A DNA stretch of 64,000 nucleotides, from assembly GCA_019914995.1 (NCBI GenBank), contig CM034134.1, forward strand, positions 3,242,145-3,306,144, written 5' to 3'. Source of the DNA: Acanthochlamys bracteata. Lineage: Eukaryota; Streptophyta; Magnoliopsida; Pandanales; Velloziaceae. This document shows positions 46,601 through 57,004 of this stretch, piece after piece. Each line of letters begins with the position of its first letter. Within the stretch, counting starts at the first letter, position 1. The translations under genes were made by a program, and so were the position numbers. The notes under the pieces are model-generated. The model was not told where the DNA came from, did no database searches, and saw nothing but the letters and a program-made list of their open reading frames with translations.

Positions 46601-46920
46601 ATCAGATGCATTGGGATGCCAGTTAAGGGAGAGAGACGAGATCCTATGAGACTTGAAATATCATCTACAGCGAGCACAAAGTCGCATGAAAAGTTCAGCT
46701 GATAAACACCGCAGGGAACTAAACTTTAAGCCCGGCGATCGAGTCTTTTTAAAGCTTCAGCCTCACCGACAATCCTCAGTCGCAGAAAGACGCAACCATA
46801 AGCTCCGATTTCGTTTCTATGGCCCTTTTTGAGTCATTGAGCGTATCGGAACAGTGGCATACAGGCTGGCTCTACCGCCTAACTCCCGTATCATGATGTT
46901 TTCCATGCGTCTCAATTGAG
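43625..46920 (+). pseudogene. Gypsy pol polyprotein, stops and frameshifts
   Basis: Gag end: CLYYDEKYEKGHKC (43698-43739), a zinc knuckle whose second Cys is Tyr. Protease at about 43915: LI then GSTHNF in another frame, so a short deletion removes the catalytic Asp-Ser part. Reverse transcriptase (44535-44998): [33 protein letters not shown] and the catalytic FFDDILVYS; a frameshift follows at about 44942. 45040-45270 is the RT thumb (LGYLVSQKGI, GFLGLTGYYRRFVKDYG). RNase H (45294-45700) has VETDASSKGL, YEKELLAL and IIADALSR. Integrase has an H-x-x-x-x-x-H-G-G and C-x2-C relic (AHNSAIGGHGG, CARA), SDISMDFIEGLP, VSDRDPIF and HPQTDGQTE. In-frame stops at 45268, 46263, 46648 and 46831 fit CAG to TAG, CGA to TGA and TGG to TGA changes. 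No chromodomain is seen. Confidence 0.93.
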
Positions 46921-47055
46921 AGATGGTCGCTTTGTCCCTCAAGAATTTTCTAGTCATCTTCTAACATTCAACACTAGTGCAGAAGTCCATAATTGCGAGC
47001 AAACCTCTGTTGCTTCTGGTCTCGCTGACGAGTCCAGTCTTCATGGGGAGGGGAA

Positions 47056-47552
47056 TGTTACGAATACAAGTCCTAAGCGTGTTAGTCATTGTGCAAGATC
47101 AAGGCATAGCAACTGCCTAGGATGCGGAAGTTAGGTGCAATTGGTTTTCCTTGGGTGTGATCATTGGACAGTCAAGGAAACTAATAAGTTATAACCAATC
47201 AGAAGTTCTAATTCCATCAAATACAAGAAGCCCAAACTGAATAGAAGACTTAGAGTTTGGGAATCTGCAGGAGTCACCAAGTTAATCTTCCAGTGGCAGT
47301 ATCTTTTGTAGTTTTCTTTTGTGGTTGTTTGTTTCATTAGAATTCCAAGTCCTTGGAATAGCCAAGTGGAGTAGGACTCTTGCTTGCATTAGATAGGCAG
47401 CAAGGCTATTTATATTCATGTATGTTGTCAATAAGAGAGGGGAAGAATTTTGCGTTTCCACTTTAACTCTTGTTCTTCAGTCTTCTACCTTGTTCCTCAA
47501 TTCTCTGTCTTATTCAGCCTTTCTTCACATCTTGTTTTCCTATTATATATCA
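47056..47552 (+). repeat. 3' LTR of the Gypsy element
   Basis: 497 bp, preceded by the polypurine tract GGGGAGGGGAA and followed by gactt. Confidence 0.95.
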
Positions 47553-47557
47553 GACTT

Positions 47558-47940
47558 GTTATTACATCTTTATATGTAAAAGTGATCGATGAATTATAAA
47601 AGTTGGATGATGCGTTCTCTACTACCCCTGGATGGACAGATACCTTCAACGTATAGTATGTAGATGGATTAGCTACCAGGTATGAATGACATGAATGTAA
47701 ACAGAGAGCTCTTGTAACCAGATAGCTCATGTAATTACTGTGTACGTACAATGATGGTGACAGTTAACTATGTATCGATGTACAATTGAACAGAGATGTC
47801 AAAGAAACTCCGTTCGATTATTCTCATAAAATTTTTTTGTAATCTATATTTATGTAAACTTCTTAAATATTAATGCAACTATTTATTTCTTACTCTAACC
47901 TAATATTTTTTTCGTTACTCCACTCGTGATTATCAACTTT
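47558..47940 (+). repeat. MULE left terminal inverted repeat, inner part
   Basis: Inverse of 50892 to about 51262. Landmarks GTTATTACATCTTTATATGT, CATCCAACTTTTATAATTC (complement), and GTCAAAGAAACTCCGTTCGA. Similarity ends at GATTATCAACTTT (47928-47940). Confidence 0.9.
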
Positions 47941-48196
47941 GTTTTAAATAAGTTCTGATTATCTTAATGAGAGTTTTATTTCTAAATCATTGGGGGAGCA
48001 TATTTCTCCCGCGCTAATTATTTTTTTATTGCGCTTGTCACACTTGTTCCCGCTAAATTTCGTTCTCTTCTGCCTTTCTTCTTTATTTCTATAACTTCAT
48101 TCTTCTTCACTTCTACAGAGCACGCTACTACAAAATTTTAATATTAGAAAACAAATTCTATTCATTTCTACAAATTAGAAATATTCTCCAACGACA
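47941..48196 (+). other. MULE transposase 5' flank
   Basis: AT- and CT-rich sequence between the left arm and the first recognisable transposase residues. It would hold the promoter and leader; no firm TATA box was chosen. Confidence 0.4.
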
Positions 48197-50430
48197 ACTT
48201 TGACTATAGATGACTGTTCTATTACTCTAATTCCAAACGTCGTAGTAGATAAGGAAAATTCACCGTATTTAGATATGATTTTTTCAAGTCTCCAAGCTGC
48301 AAAAGAAACATATATAAATTATGAAAAAACAAGTGGATTTAGTGTTGTTACTAAAAGTACTCAAAAAAGAAATTTAGATTCGGAAGAAGTTACTACCTGT
48401 GAAATGACATGTGAGCGCTTCAAAATTTTTATAGACCATGATAAGAAAAGAACAACTGAGGTGCCTGAAGTAGAAGCAAGTCAAAAGAGAAACAGAAATA
48501 CAGATGTTCTGCAAGAATGAAAGTGACAAAACAACGTACTGGTTTGTGGAAAGTGGTGAAGTATAATGACGACCACAATCACGGACTAGTTAGTCCTGCG
48601 AAAAGAGTGCATATGTCTGTCTGTAAAGGTATGCCTGCTGCAGCTAAGATGTTAGTTGATTCATTTCGTAATGAAGACATACCTGTAAATAAAGTTACAG
48701 ATTTACTTGATGGTCCACAGCATGCTTTGATGATAGAGATTGTTGGAAACATTTAGGACCTTCATAGTAGTACAAAAAACCTGTCATAGGAGATGCCACC
48801 GCAGCACTTGATTTTTTTAAGAAGAAGAGTTTAGAAGATCCAAACTTTTTCTATTCAATACAAATGAATAGCGAAGCAAGAGCAATAAATTTTTTCTGGT
48901 TAGATGGTCGATCATGTCTGCAGTTTCATTACTTTTGTGATGTGATATTTTTTTATATAAGATATTGTAAGAATGTGTATGAAATACCCTTTATGCCATT
49001 TACAGGAGTTAATCATCAAATGAGTCGATTCAGTTTGGTTACGCCTTGCTTTTGGATGAGACAGAAGAGTCTTTTTTGTTGTCTTTTTGAGATTTGGCTT
49101 GCTGGTATGGGTGGGCGTGCTCCATTTTCTATCATCACAGATCAAAACAGAGCTATGACTATAGCGGTTGAGAAGGTATTTCCAAACACCTGGCACCGAT
49201 TTTGTTTATCGTATGTGATGAAAAAGTTTTCTGAAAAACTGTCACATATTTATTTCAAAAAGTTACGGTTCAAGAAAGATTTCAAAATGTGTATTGGAGA
49301 CACCTATACTCCTAGTGTTTTTGAAGCAAGATGGAAAGAATTGGTATGTACTCATAACTTGCAGGAGAATGATTGGCTTCGAGGAATGTATGAAATTAGA
49401 AAAAAATTGGTTCCAGTTTATCACTTGGACACTTTTTATGTTGCTATGAACATTATAGGACGCTCTAAAGGTATGAACTCTGTTTACAGAGTTCGACAAT
49501 AACTCTTCGAGAGTTTGTTTTGAAGAACGAAAAGTATTTGGCAAAAATTATTGAAAAGAAAAAAAAGAAGAAGATTATATTAGTGAGCATTCTAATTGCA
49601 TTGTCGATAGTCATGCCTTTCTTCTAAAGAGTGCAGCAGATGTACACGAAAAATATGTACGATAGGTTCAAAAAAGAATTTGATAAAGCTCTCAACAAGT
49701 ATGTTCTGTTTGATGATGAAAAGAGAAGTGATGGCCTTAACACATATATTTATAACTCTCGACTGCTTAGTGATGAGTGTACATGAAAAGTGAAGTTCAA
49801 CCATGCCACAAAAGAAGGTTATTGCGAATGCAAATTGTTTGAGTTTGTAGGGATTCTTTGTGCTCATCTTGTAAAAGTTTTTTTGTCTCGTGATATGAAG
49901 AAAATACCTGATCACTTCATCTTGAAGAGGTGGATGAAAGGAGCTAATAAATATAGAGTTGAATATGATGGTGGTGTGGTGCAAGGACATGAGAATTCTG
50001 ATCTACTGAGAACTACCCAACTATTGAAGATTTCAAATCAATTGTCTATAAAGCTGGTGAAGCAGATGAGGCTTTCCAATTAATGTTGGAAGCATTACAA
50101 GAATTGTCATTGCGGATCAAAGAAGTAAGAAAGACTAAATAGAGACGACAGATGCATTCACGTACCGCTAGTGAGACTTTACAAGACACAGTTAATGCGT
50201 CTCAAGTTCTACTCTTGAATCCCCACATCTCGCAAACTAAGGGAAGGAAAAAAGAAACAAAAACTTCATTCCTAGTTGGAAAAAGAATAAAAGGTGGCTT
50301 GTAAAAAGCCATTGCAAAAAATAGAGCAAAGACATTGAGGAGATGTACTTGCTGTAACAAGTTTGGCGTTAGACATGACAAACGAAATTGTCTTGAAAAT
50401 CCAAATAGAAAGAAAAATATGAGTAAGTAC
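48197..50430 (+). pseudogene. FAR1/FHY3-like MULE transposase, decayed
   Basis: Plus-strand pieces in order. 48200-48519 is an acidic N-terminus. 48517-48756 (another frame) contains GLWKVVKYNDDHNHGLVSPA, the end of a FAR1-type WRKY-GCM1 zinc-binding domain (H-N-H). After several stops, 48890-49500 is the MULE catalytic domain: PFMPFTGVNHQMSR, LFEIWLAGMGGRAPFSIITD, then QNRAMTIAVEKVFPNTWHRF and KFSEKLSHIY. The first catalytic Asp region (FCDVIFFYIRY) has lost the usual D-x-T-Y. Downstream, 49790-49890 has the SWIM finger YCECKLFEFVGILCAHLVKV, and near 50340 a CCHC knuckle CTCCNKFGVRHDKRNC. Closest relatives are FAR1-related proteins and Jittery-type MULE transposases. At least five frame breaks and stops make it non-functional. 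Confidence 0.88.
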
Positions 50431-50891
50431 AATAATTACTTAATTTTGGTTCATAATATAGTAACTCTGCTTTTGTGATTTAGTGTTGGTATTTGATAGA
50501 TTTTTTTATTTGACAGTTATTTTTGGAAATGCTTACGAAGATAAAGATGAAGATAATAATGAAAACTCCATAAATACAGATGAGTCGATGATAATATTGA
50601 TGAAGTCTCAATTGGGTTTTCTTCTTACTTATAAGAAGTGGTGTTTCCTTCTAATAGAGAAGAAAGCGGCGTTTTGTAATGTGTTGTATAAGATAATATA
50701 TCATTACTGTTTTGTATACTGTAGTTTAACTTGTTTAATCGTAATATGTGTTATATAAACCAATACATTGTTACTGTTTATTATAATTTAGGTAACTTAT
50801 TTAATTGTAATATTTTGTTTGGGATTAAGTAGGCTTCCTCGAAATACGCTCAATAGAAAGAATATTTAGAAAGGAAAAAAAGTATGAGACT
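50431..50891 (+). other. MULE interior downstream of the transposase
   Basis: AT-rich, with one open frame of 91 codons (50483-50758) that starts acidic (EDKDEDNNENS) and ends hydrophobic. It may be the frayed C-terminal extension of the transposase. No domain is recognised. Confidence 0.35.
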
Positions 50892-52610
50892 AAAGTTGAT
50901 AATCAAAAGAAAAAAATATTAGGATTGGAGTAAGAAATAAATAGTTTCATTAATATTTGAGAAGTTTACATAAAGATAGATTACAGAAAAATTTTATGAG
51001 AATAATCGAACGGAGTTTCTTTGACATCCTCTGTTCAATTATACATAATTACATAGTTAACTGTCACCATCACTATACGTACACATAATTACATGAGCTA
51101 TCTGGTTAAAGGAGCTCTCTGTTTATATTCATGGATTCCTACCTGGCAGCTAATCCATCTAGATATTATTTGAAGGTGTCTGTCCATCCAGGGATAGTAG
51201 AAAATGCATCATCCAACTTTTATAATTCATTGATCACTTTTACATATAAAGATGTAATAACAAGTCACAACAACGAAACAGAGATGAAAAGAAGAGGGAG
51301 GCTCAGATTCGCCTTCACTCGATCATCGAGATTTTGTAGAGCTACCCATTCCAGGACTGTTCTCACCATCAGTTGCTCTCTCCTTCACTACATGCCTTCT
51401 CTAACTGTAGCTGCAGTGGTTGCCACATACCGAGATATGGCCATCCTTACTGTCTTGCTGTGCACTTTGAGAGGCAGTGTGGAGTTAGGAAAAAAGAACA
51501 AGTATTGAGTCTAACAGATCCTACATCTTTCAATTGTTTTCGCTCATCACTGCCTCAAAATCCAGCATTGTTCGAACGACATCTAGCATTCATCAGAACA
51601 ATTTTAATACCATAAATCAATACACCAAAAACGTCAATACACTATGGAAAACCAATACATAAAAAATCCAATACATCGTGAAAATTACCAATACATCAAA
51701 GGATTCAATACACCAAGGAAAAATCAATACACCAAAAAGCCATACAACAAAAGAAAAAACACAGGAAAAAAATCAAAGAATTCAAAACAAAATAAAAGGC
51801 AACAAATTACTAATTCAAATCAACGAATTCAAAACTGCAAAAAAAATAAAACAAAAAAAAAAATAAAACTGCGTCAAACTTTCGAATCGGACATGAGTGG
51901 CTGCTAACAGAGATCGCGTGATCGATCGAGGTCGGCCATGAATGGCTGAGCTGCTGCCGATAAATATCGCCGTTAGTCATGACTGGCTAGCTGCCGTCAA
52001 TAAAGATCGCCGTCGGACATAACTAGCTACTGATAGCACACGGGAGAGACAAGCCTCGAGAGATCGCCGTGAGTGGCTGATGTGAACAGAAAAGAGAGAT
52101 CGCCGGGAGTTGCTGCCAAAAGAGATCACCGTCGACCATGACTGGCTGCGGAGAGCACACGGAAGAGATGTCGTAAGAGATCGCCATCAGTGGCTGCAGA
52201 AAGCACACCGGAGAGATCGCGTCGAGAGATAGTCATGAGTTATTGCCGGGTGAGATCGCCGTGGGCCACTGGCGGCGTGGCTGCAAAGAGCACGAGAAAG
52301 AAAAATGAAATAAATCTCATTTGTAAACGAAAAGCATAAAGTTTAGTTAATAAGGAAACAAGTTAATCAAAAAATGAATTTGATTACCATAAGCCAAATT
52401 AATTAAAAGTAAATGAAAACTAACAAAACCAAAGAGGTGAGAGAATTTGTAAGATGTCACTGACCGTACGTGCCGATACAGTGAGATGTCGGGAAAAATA
52501 AAATTTCAGACGAACAAAAAATATACAAACCGACCGCATTGCAAGAGATAAACAAAAGATATTAACCATTTGAGATATTATCTTAACCTTACACGTAACG
52601 GGAGTGCCCC
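50892..52610 (-). repeat. MULE right terminal inverted repeat, uninterrupted
   Basis: 1.72 kb, inverse of the two left-arm pieces. At about 51255-51275 it reads GTAATAACAAGTCACAAC, the unoccupied version of the Gypsy target. The frames here (for example 51131-51508) mirror frames in the left arm and are not genes. It ends CGGGAGTGCCCC at 52610. Confidence 0.92.
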
Positions 52611-52835
52611 AATATCTTTTGTCAAATTTAAAAATTTATGTCATTTTGATCAAGAGTTCCGATGGAGGTCGGCTCGTATTCCAATTGAGCTGAAATTTTG
52701 TCAACATATTCCCAACTCATGGTTCTTCATATCCAATGGTGGAGATTGAATTTGGAGAGCTCGCCGGCCACTTTTGGCCAGGATGTGTACACATGTGCCT
52801 TTAAGGCCTACATGTGCCTATATTCTTTCCAATAT
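52611..52835 (-). repeat. left copy of an inverted repeat flanking the viral locus
   Basis: Starts AATATCTTTTGTCAAATTT and runs to CACATGTGCCTTTAAGGCC and the TA repeat. It is the inverse of 57777-57998, about 85-90% similar by eye. Its outer end abuts the MULE terminus, where AATATCTTTTGT is also present in the MULE arm. Coding content: none. The element type is unknown. Confidence 0.85.
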
Positions 52836-52961
52836 ATATATATATATGTATATATATGTGTAATGTATATATATATACATGTATGCGTATATGTATATAT
52901 ATAGATACATGTATACATATATATATATGTATGCATATATATAGGTATATATATATATGTA
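52836..52961. repeat. TA/TATG microsatellite left of the viral locus
   Basis: About 125 bp of TATA, TGTA and TACA repeats between the flanking repeat and viral sequence. Confidence 0.9.
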
Positions 52962-53841
52962 TATGAAGACGAAGGTATCTTTACTGAACAACAACAAACA
53001 GACTTATGGTTTTATCCCAAAAAACCTAAAAAATTGGGTGTCGTCCAAATCGCGACAAAAAACAAAGGGTCCGTACTTAACTTAATGGAGAATAAGTTAA
53101 CTAGCCCTGCTGACGGTGCAGGTAAAAGCTTATCAAATCCGTTAATGGCTGAGCATTTGCCAAAAATGTTAACTAGTGGTACTGACCACTCTAGCTCGAC
53201 TATGTACGGCATCGGTAAAGGCAAAACAAGTCCGTTGACGGTTGATCACTTACCAAAAGTGATAATGGAAGTACAGACTTCTTCTGATTTAGCTTCTAGT
53301 TTACGATGCAGCTATAACCTAGCTGTAATTAGTTTAAAAATGTTTCTTGAAGGAGTAATTCAGACTCCTAACAAGATTCAAATAGTTAAAAAATGGATTT
53401 TACATCCTTCTTTAATTATTATTTATTCCTATTGTGGAATAAAAACAGTTTATTGTCTAAACTGTTTAGACATATTTTTAATTAGTTTTCTTACCTTTAC
53501 TAAATCAAATTTAGTAAAGATAACTAAGAAAAGAACTAATTTTAATTTATACATTGATAATAATTGAAACTTATTATCAATTTAGAATAATTTCAAGGCT
53601 ATTTATATGGTTTTTAACAAAAGTCGTTAGAACAAGTCTGAAATCAGTTTTAGTTTTAACCATTTTCTCAAAATGACCACTCACTTGGTATCAGAGCTTT
53701 GTTACGTACTTTGTAAAAGTACAGAACTATGTAATCAAGATCAAGGGGAACAAGATAGATCACCCACAGATTTGTGTGAAAGTCCGTTGGACCAACAATC
53801 TGTAGATTTCGAAGAAATTACAAGCCACGATATTGTTCATA
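52962..53841 (+). pseudogene. endogenous caulimovirid fragment A (ORF end, intergenic region, primer site)
   Basis: An open frame of about 200 codons runs from the microsatellite to 53567. It has repeated Lys-rich phrases (ENKLTSPADGAGKSL, and GKGKTSPLTVDHLPKV) and then a segment shared with copies B and C (NLAVISLKMFLEGVIQTPNK). It has no start codon of its own at the left edge, so it is 5' truncated. After it comes TTGGTATCAGAGC (53688-53700), the initiator-tRNA-Met primer-binding site found in plant pararetroviruses, then a short acidic frame that stops being colinear with B and C at 53841. Assignment to Caulimoviridae rests on the reverse-transcriptase fragment at 57299 and the primer site. 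This old integrated copy lacks any complete gene. Confidence 0.65.
53689..53700 (+). promoter_or_regulatory. viral primer-binding site in fragment A
   Basis: TGGTATCAGAGC on the plus strand. Minus-strand equivalents lie at about 54800-54811 and 56439-56450. In caulimovirids this site primes minus-strand DNA synthesis. Confidence 0.75.
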
Positions 53842-55470
53842 TCTTCTTCAAAAAACCTTTGGCTTAACTAAGATATACAACAAACAGATAGGTAACATAG
53901 GTGATCTCCTCACACACCTCACCTCACATTGCCATTCTTCCCCAATTCACCTCTACGCCATTCTCGGCTAACGGGCATCTAGGGCACTCTCGGCTAGAGT
54001 CTTTTGGATTTTTAAAGTGTTACAAGATCAAATCCTTACTCCTACTGTTCATCTTTCTCTACTAAAGCTTCTGGTTAAAGAAGACAGATTTCACAAGCTT
54101 GAAGGCATTCTTCTGGTTAATATTTTCAAGAATTTTTTCTGAAGAACATAACAAATAAAGAGAAAATCTTTTTGGAATTTTTATAAATATAAAAACAAAC
54201 TTTGCAAAACACACATCTTCATCTATAAGAGATGAAGAACTTATTGGAGAACATACCTTAGATACATACTAAGTCGTTTCCCTTTCGAAAAATCGACTAT
54301 AAACTAAGGAAACTTAAAGAAATACCTTCTGAGGGTGTTCCTTGCAGTCTCTAAGCTCTATTCGTCCTTCAATGCTCATTTGGCTCGAAGATGATACATA
54401 TTTATAGCGTTATAGGCACCCCCTTTGATTACATAACCATGGTTTAAGAGAATATTATTAACCATGGTTGCAAGGCATCTAGGTTGTTTTAAAATTGTAT
54501 AATATCCACCACGCTTCTCAGCGTACTCTGATGTGGAATAAACGGTAGGAGTTATTTGTGGACTGTAATCTGGACTTTCTAACTATCTTCAGCTTCAAAG
54601 GATGTCTCTAGGATAGTATAGTAGTTTAATGATCCTTCCCTTCGAAGTAGACAAGGTGCGATATCGTGACTTGTCATTTCTTCGAAATCTACAGATTGTT
54701 GGTCTAACGGACTTTCACACAAATCTGTGAGTGATCTATCTTGTTCCCCTTGATCTTGATTACATAGTTTTGTATTTTTACAAAAGTACGTAAAAAAGCT
54801 CTGATACCAAGTGGAGTGGTCATTTTGAAAAAATGGTTAAAACTGAAATTGATTTCAGACTTGTTCTAACGATTTTTGTTAAAAACCATATAAACAGTCT
54901 TCAAATTATTCTAAATTGGTAATAAGTTTCAATTATTATCAATGTATAAATTAAAATTAGTTTGTTCTTAGTTATCTTTACTAAATTTGATTTAGTAAAG
55001 GTAAGAAAACTAATTAAAAATATGTCTAAACAGATTAGACAATAAACTATTTTTATTCCACAATAGGAATAAATAATAATTAAAGAAGGATGTAAAATCC
55101 ATTCTTTAACTATTTGAATCTTGTTAGGAGTCTGAATTACTCTTTCAAGAAACATTTTTAAACTAATTACAGCTAGATTATAGTTGCATCGTAAACTATC
55201 ATAATATAATTTAAAATAAAATGCAGAAGGAGAGGCAGAAGAGTGCTGATTCATATTCATAATTTAAACATCCTAGTTGGTACTTTGACTGTTCTGTAAC
55301 TAAAGATAGTTCTCCGATTCTAAATAAGAATAAAATGTGAAAATTATAACTTCCAGAGCTTTTACCCTTTCATTCAAGCTACTCGGATTACTTCCTCTTT
55401 CTGTTATAGGTTTTTGTTATGTCTTTCTGAAAATAATTTTTTGAAAAATATCAAACCAGACATGGAGAAA
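53842..55470 (-). pseudogene. endogenous caulimovirid fragment B (minus orientation)
   Basis: A 1629-bp unit repeated head-to-tail at 55471. Minus-strand order: a 119-codon frame starting ATG (55260-54901, intact, function unknown), primer-binding site (about 54811), a short acidic frame, a TATA box CTATAAATA at 54408-54400, then a long leader-like stretch with CCAAATGAGCATTGAAGG and pyrimidine-rich segments. This looks like the virus's promoter and intergenic region without its main genes. Its 53842 edge is joined in inverted orientation to fragment A. Confidence 0.6.
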
Positions 55471-56998
55471 TCTTCTTCAAAAAACCTTTGGTTTAACTAA
55501 GATATACAACAAACAGATAGGTAACATAGGTGATCTCCTCACACACCTCACCTCAAATTCCCATTCTTCCCCAATTCACCTCTACGCCATTCTCGGCTAA
55601 CAGGCATTTAGGGTACTCTCGGCTAGAGTCTTTTGGATTTTTAAAGTCTTACAAGATCAAATCCTTACTCCTACTGTTCATCTATCTCTACTAAAGCTTC
55701 TGGTTAAAGAAGACAGATTTCACAAGCTTGAAGGCATTCTTCTGGTTAATATTTTCAAGAATTTTTTCTGAAAAACATAACGAATAAAGAGAAAATCTTT
55801 TTGGAATTTTTATAAATATAAAAACAAACTTTACAAAACACACATCTTTATCTATAAGAGATGAAGAACTTATTGGAGAACATACCTTAGATACATACTA
55901 AGTCGTTTCCTTTTCGGAAAATCGACTATAAACTAAGGAAACTTAAAGAAATACCTTATGAGGGTGTTCCTTGCAGTCTCTAAGCTCTATTCGTCCTTCG
56001 ATGCTCATTTGGCTCGAAGACGATACATATTTATAGCGTTATAGGCGCTCCATTTGATTACATAACCATGGTTTAAGAGAATATTATTAACCATGGTTGC
56101 ATGGCATTTAGGTTGTTTTAAAATTGTATACTATCCACCACGCTTCTCAGCGTACTTTGATGTGGAATAAATGGTAGGAGTTATTTGTGGACTGTAATCT
56201 GGACTTTCTATACTATCTTCATCTTCAGAGGATGTCTCTAGGATAGTATAGTAGTTTGATGATCCTTCCCTTCGAAGTAGACAAGGTGCTATATGAACAA
56301 TATCGTGGCTTGTCATTTCTTCGAAATCTACAGATTGTTAGTCCAACGGACTTTCACACAAATCTGTGGGTGATCTATCTTGTTCCCCTTGATCTTGATT
56401 ACATAGTTTTGTATTCTTACAAAAGTACATAACAAAGCTCTGATACCAAGTGAGTGGCCATTTTGAGAAAATGGTTAAAACTGAAACTGATTTCAGACTT
56501 GTTCTAACGATTTTTGTTAAAAACCATATAAACATTCTTGAAATTATTCTAAATTGATAGTAAGTTTCAATTATTATCAATGTATAAATTAAAATTAGTT
56601 CTTTCTTAGTTATCTTTACTAAATTTGATTTAGTAAAAGTAAGAAAACTAATTAAAAATATGTCTAAACAGTTTAGACAATAAACTGTTTTTATTCCACA
56701 ATAGGAATAAATAATAATTAAAGAAGATGTAAAATCCATTTTTTAACTATTTGAATCTTGTTAGGAGTCTGAATTACTCCTTCAAGAAACATTTTTAAAC
56801 TAATTACAGCTAGGTTATAGGTGCATCGTAAACTATCATAAGATAATTTAAAATAAAATGCAGAAGGAGAGGCAGAAGAGTGCTAATTCATATTCATAAT
56901 TTAAACATCCTACTTGGTACTTTGACTGTTCTGTAACTAAAGATAGTTCTCCGATTCTAAATAAGAATAAAATGTGAAAATTATAACTTTCAGAGTTT
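55471..56998 (-). pseudogene. endogenous caulimovirid fragment C (minus orientation, tandem with B)
   Basis: Colinear with B (TCTTCTTCAAAAAACCTTTGG at 55471 matches 53842) with scattered point changes. The 119-codon frame of B is here broken by a stop after four codons and by a frameshift near the HPS region. The acidic frame after the primer site reads to KYAEKRGG (stop at 56131-56133), upstream of TATA box 56036-56028. Similarity to B ends near 56998, where fragment D begins in the opposite orientation. Confidence 0.6.
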
Positions 56999-57004
56999 TT
57001 AAAA

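Larger units (their letters stand above)
42555..47552 (+). mobile_element. Gypsy LTR retrotransposon, gag-poor, with perfect target duplication
   Basis: LTRs at 42555-43050 and 47056-47552 (TGTTACGAATAC...TATATATCA) differ at roughly 27 sites by eye, about 94-95% identical. Target duplication gactt lies at 42550-42554 and 47553-47557. The MULE's right arm preserves the empty site (GTGACTTGTTATTAC), proving the insertion. The element has an initiator-Met primer-binding site, a polypurine tract (GGGGAGGGGAA, 47045-47055) and pol domains in the order RT-RNase H-integrase, which defines Gypsy. Little gag is left. Confidence 0.97.
41152..52610 (+). mobile_element. MULE with about 1.7-kb terminal inverted repeats, hosting a Gypsy insertion
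   Basis: The left arm is 41189-42554 plus 47558-47940; the right arm is 50892-52610. Both arms end in GGGGCACTCCCGTTACGTG (right arm on the complement), and the left has 37 further bases outward that the right lacks. The roughly 2.95-kb interior encodes a FAR1-like MULE transposase on the plus strand. A 5.0-kb Gypsy element lies in the left arm. Without it, the MULE would be about 6.5 kb. A target duplication cannot be checked because the right outer end abuts another repeat at 52611. The transposase is broken, so the element is not autonomous. Confidence 0.85.

Noticed and set aside
48197-50430. Domesticated FAR1/FHY3 transcription factor gene
   Set aside because: The frame is broken many times, lies between long terminal inverted repeats and has lost the first catalytic region; it is a transposon relic.
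51131-51508. 125-codon plus-strand frame, also visible at 42308-42532 on the minus strand
   Set aside because: It lies within the MULE terminal inverted repeat and appears twice only because the arms are duplicates; no protein signature.
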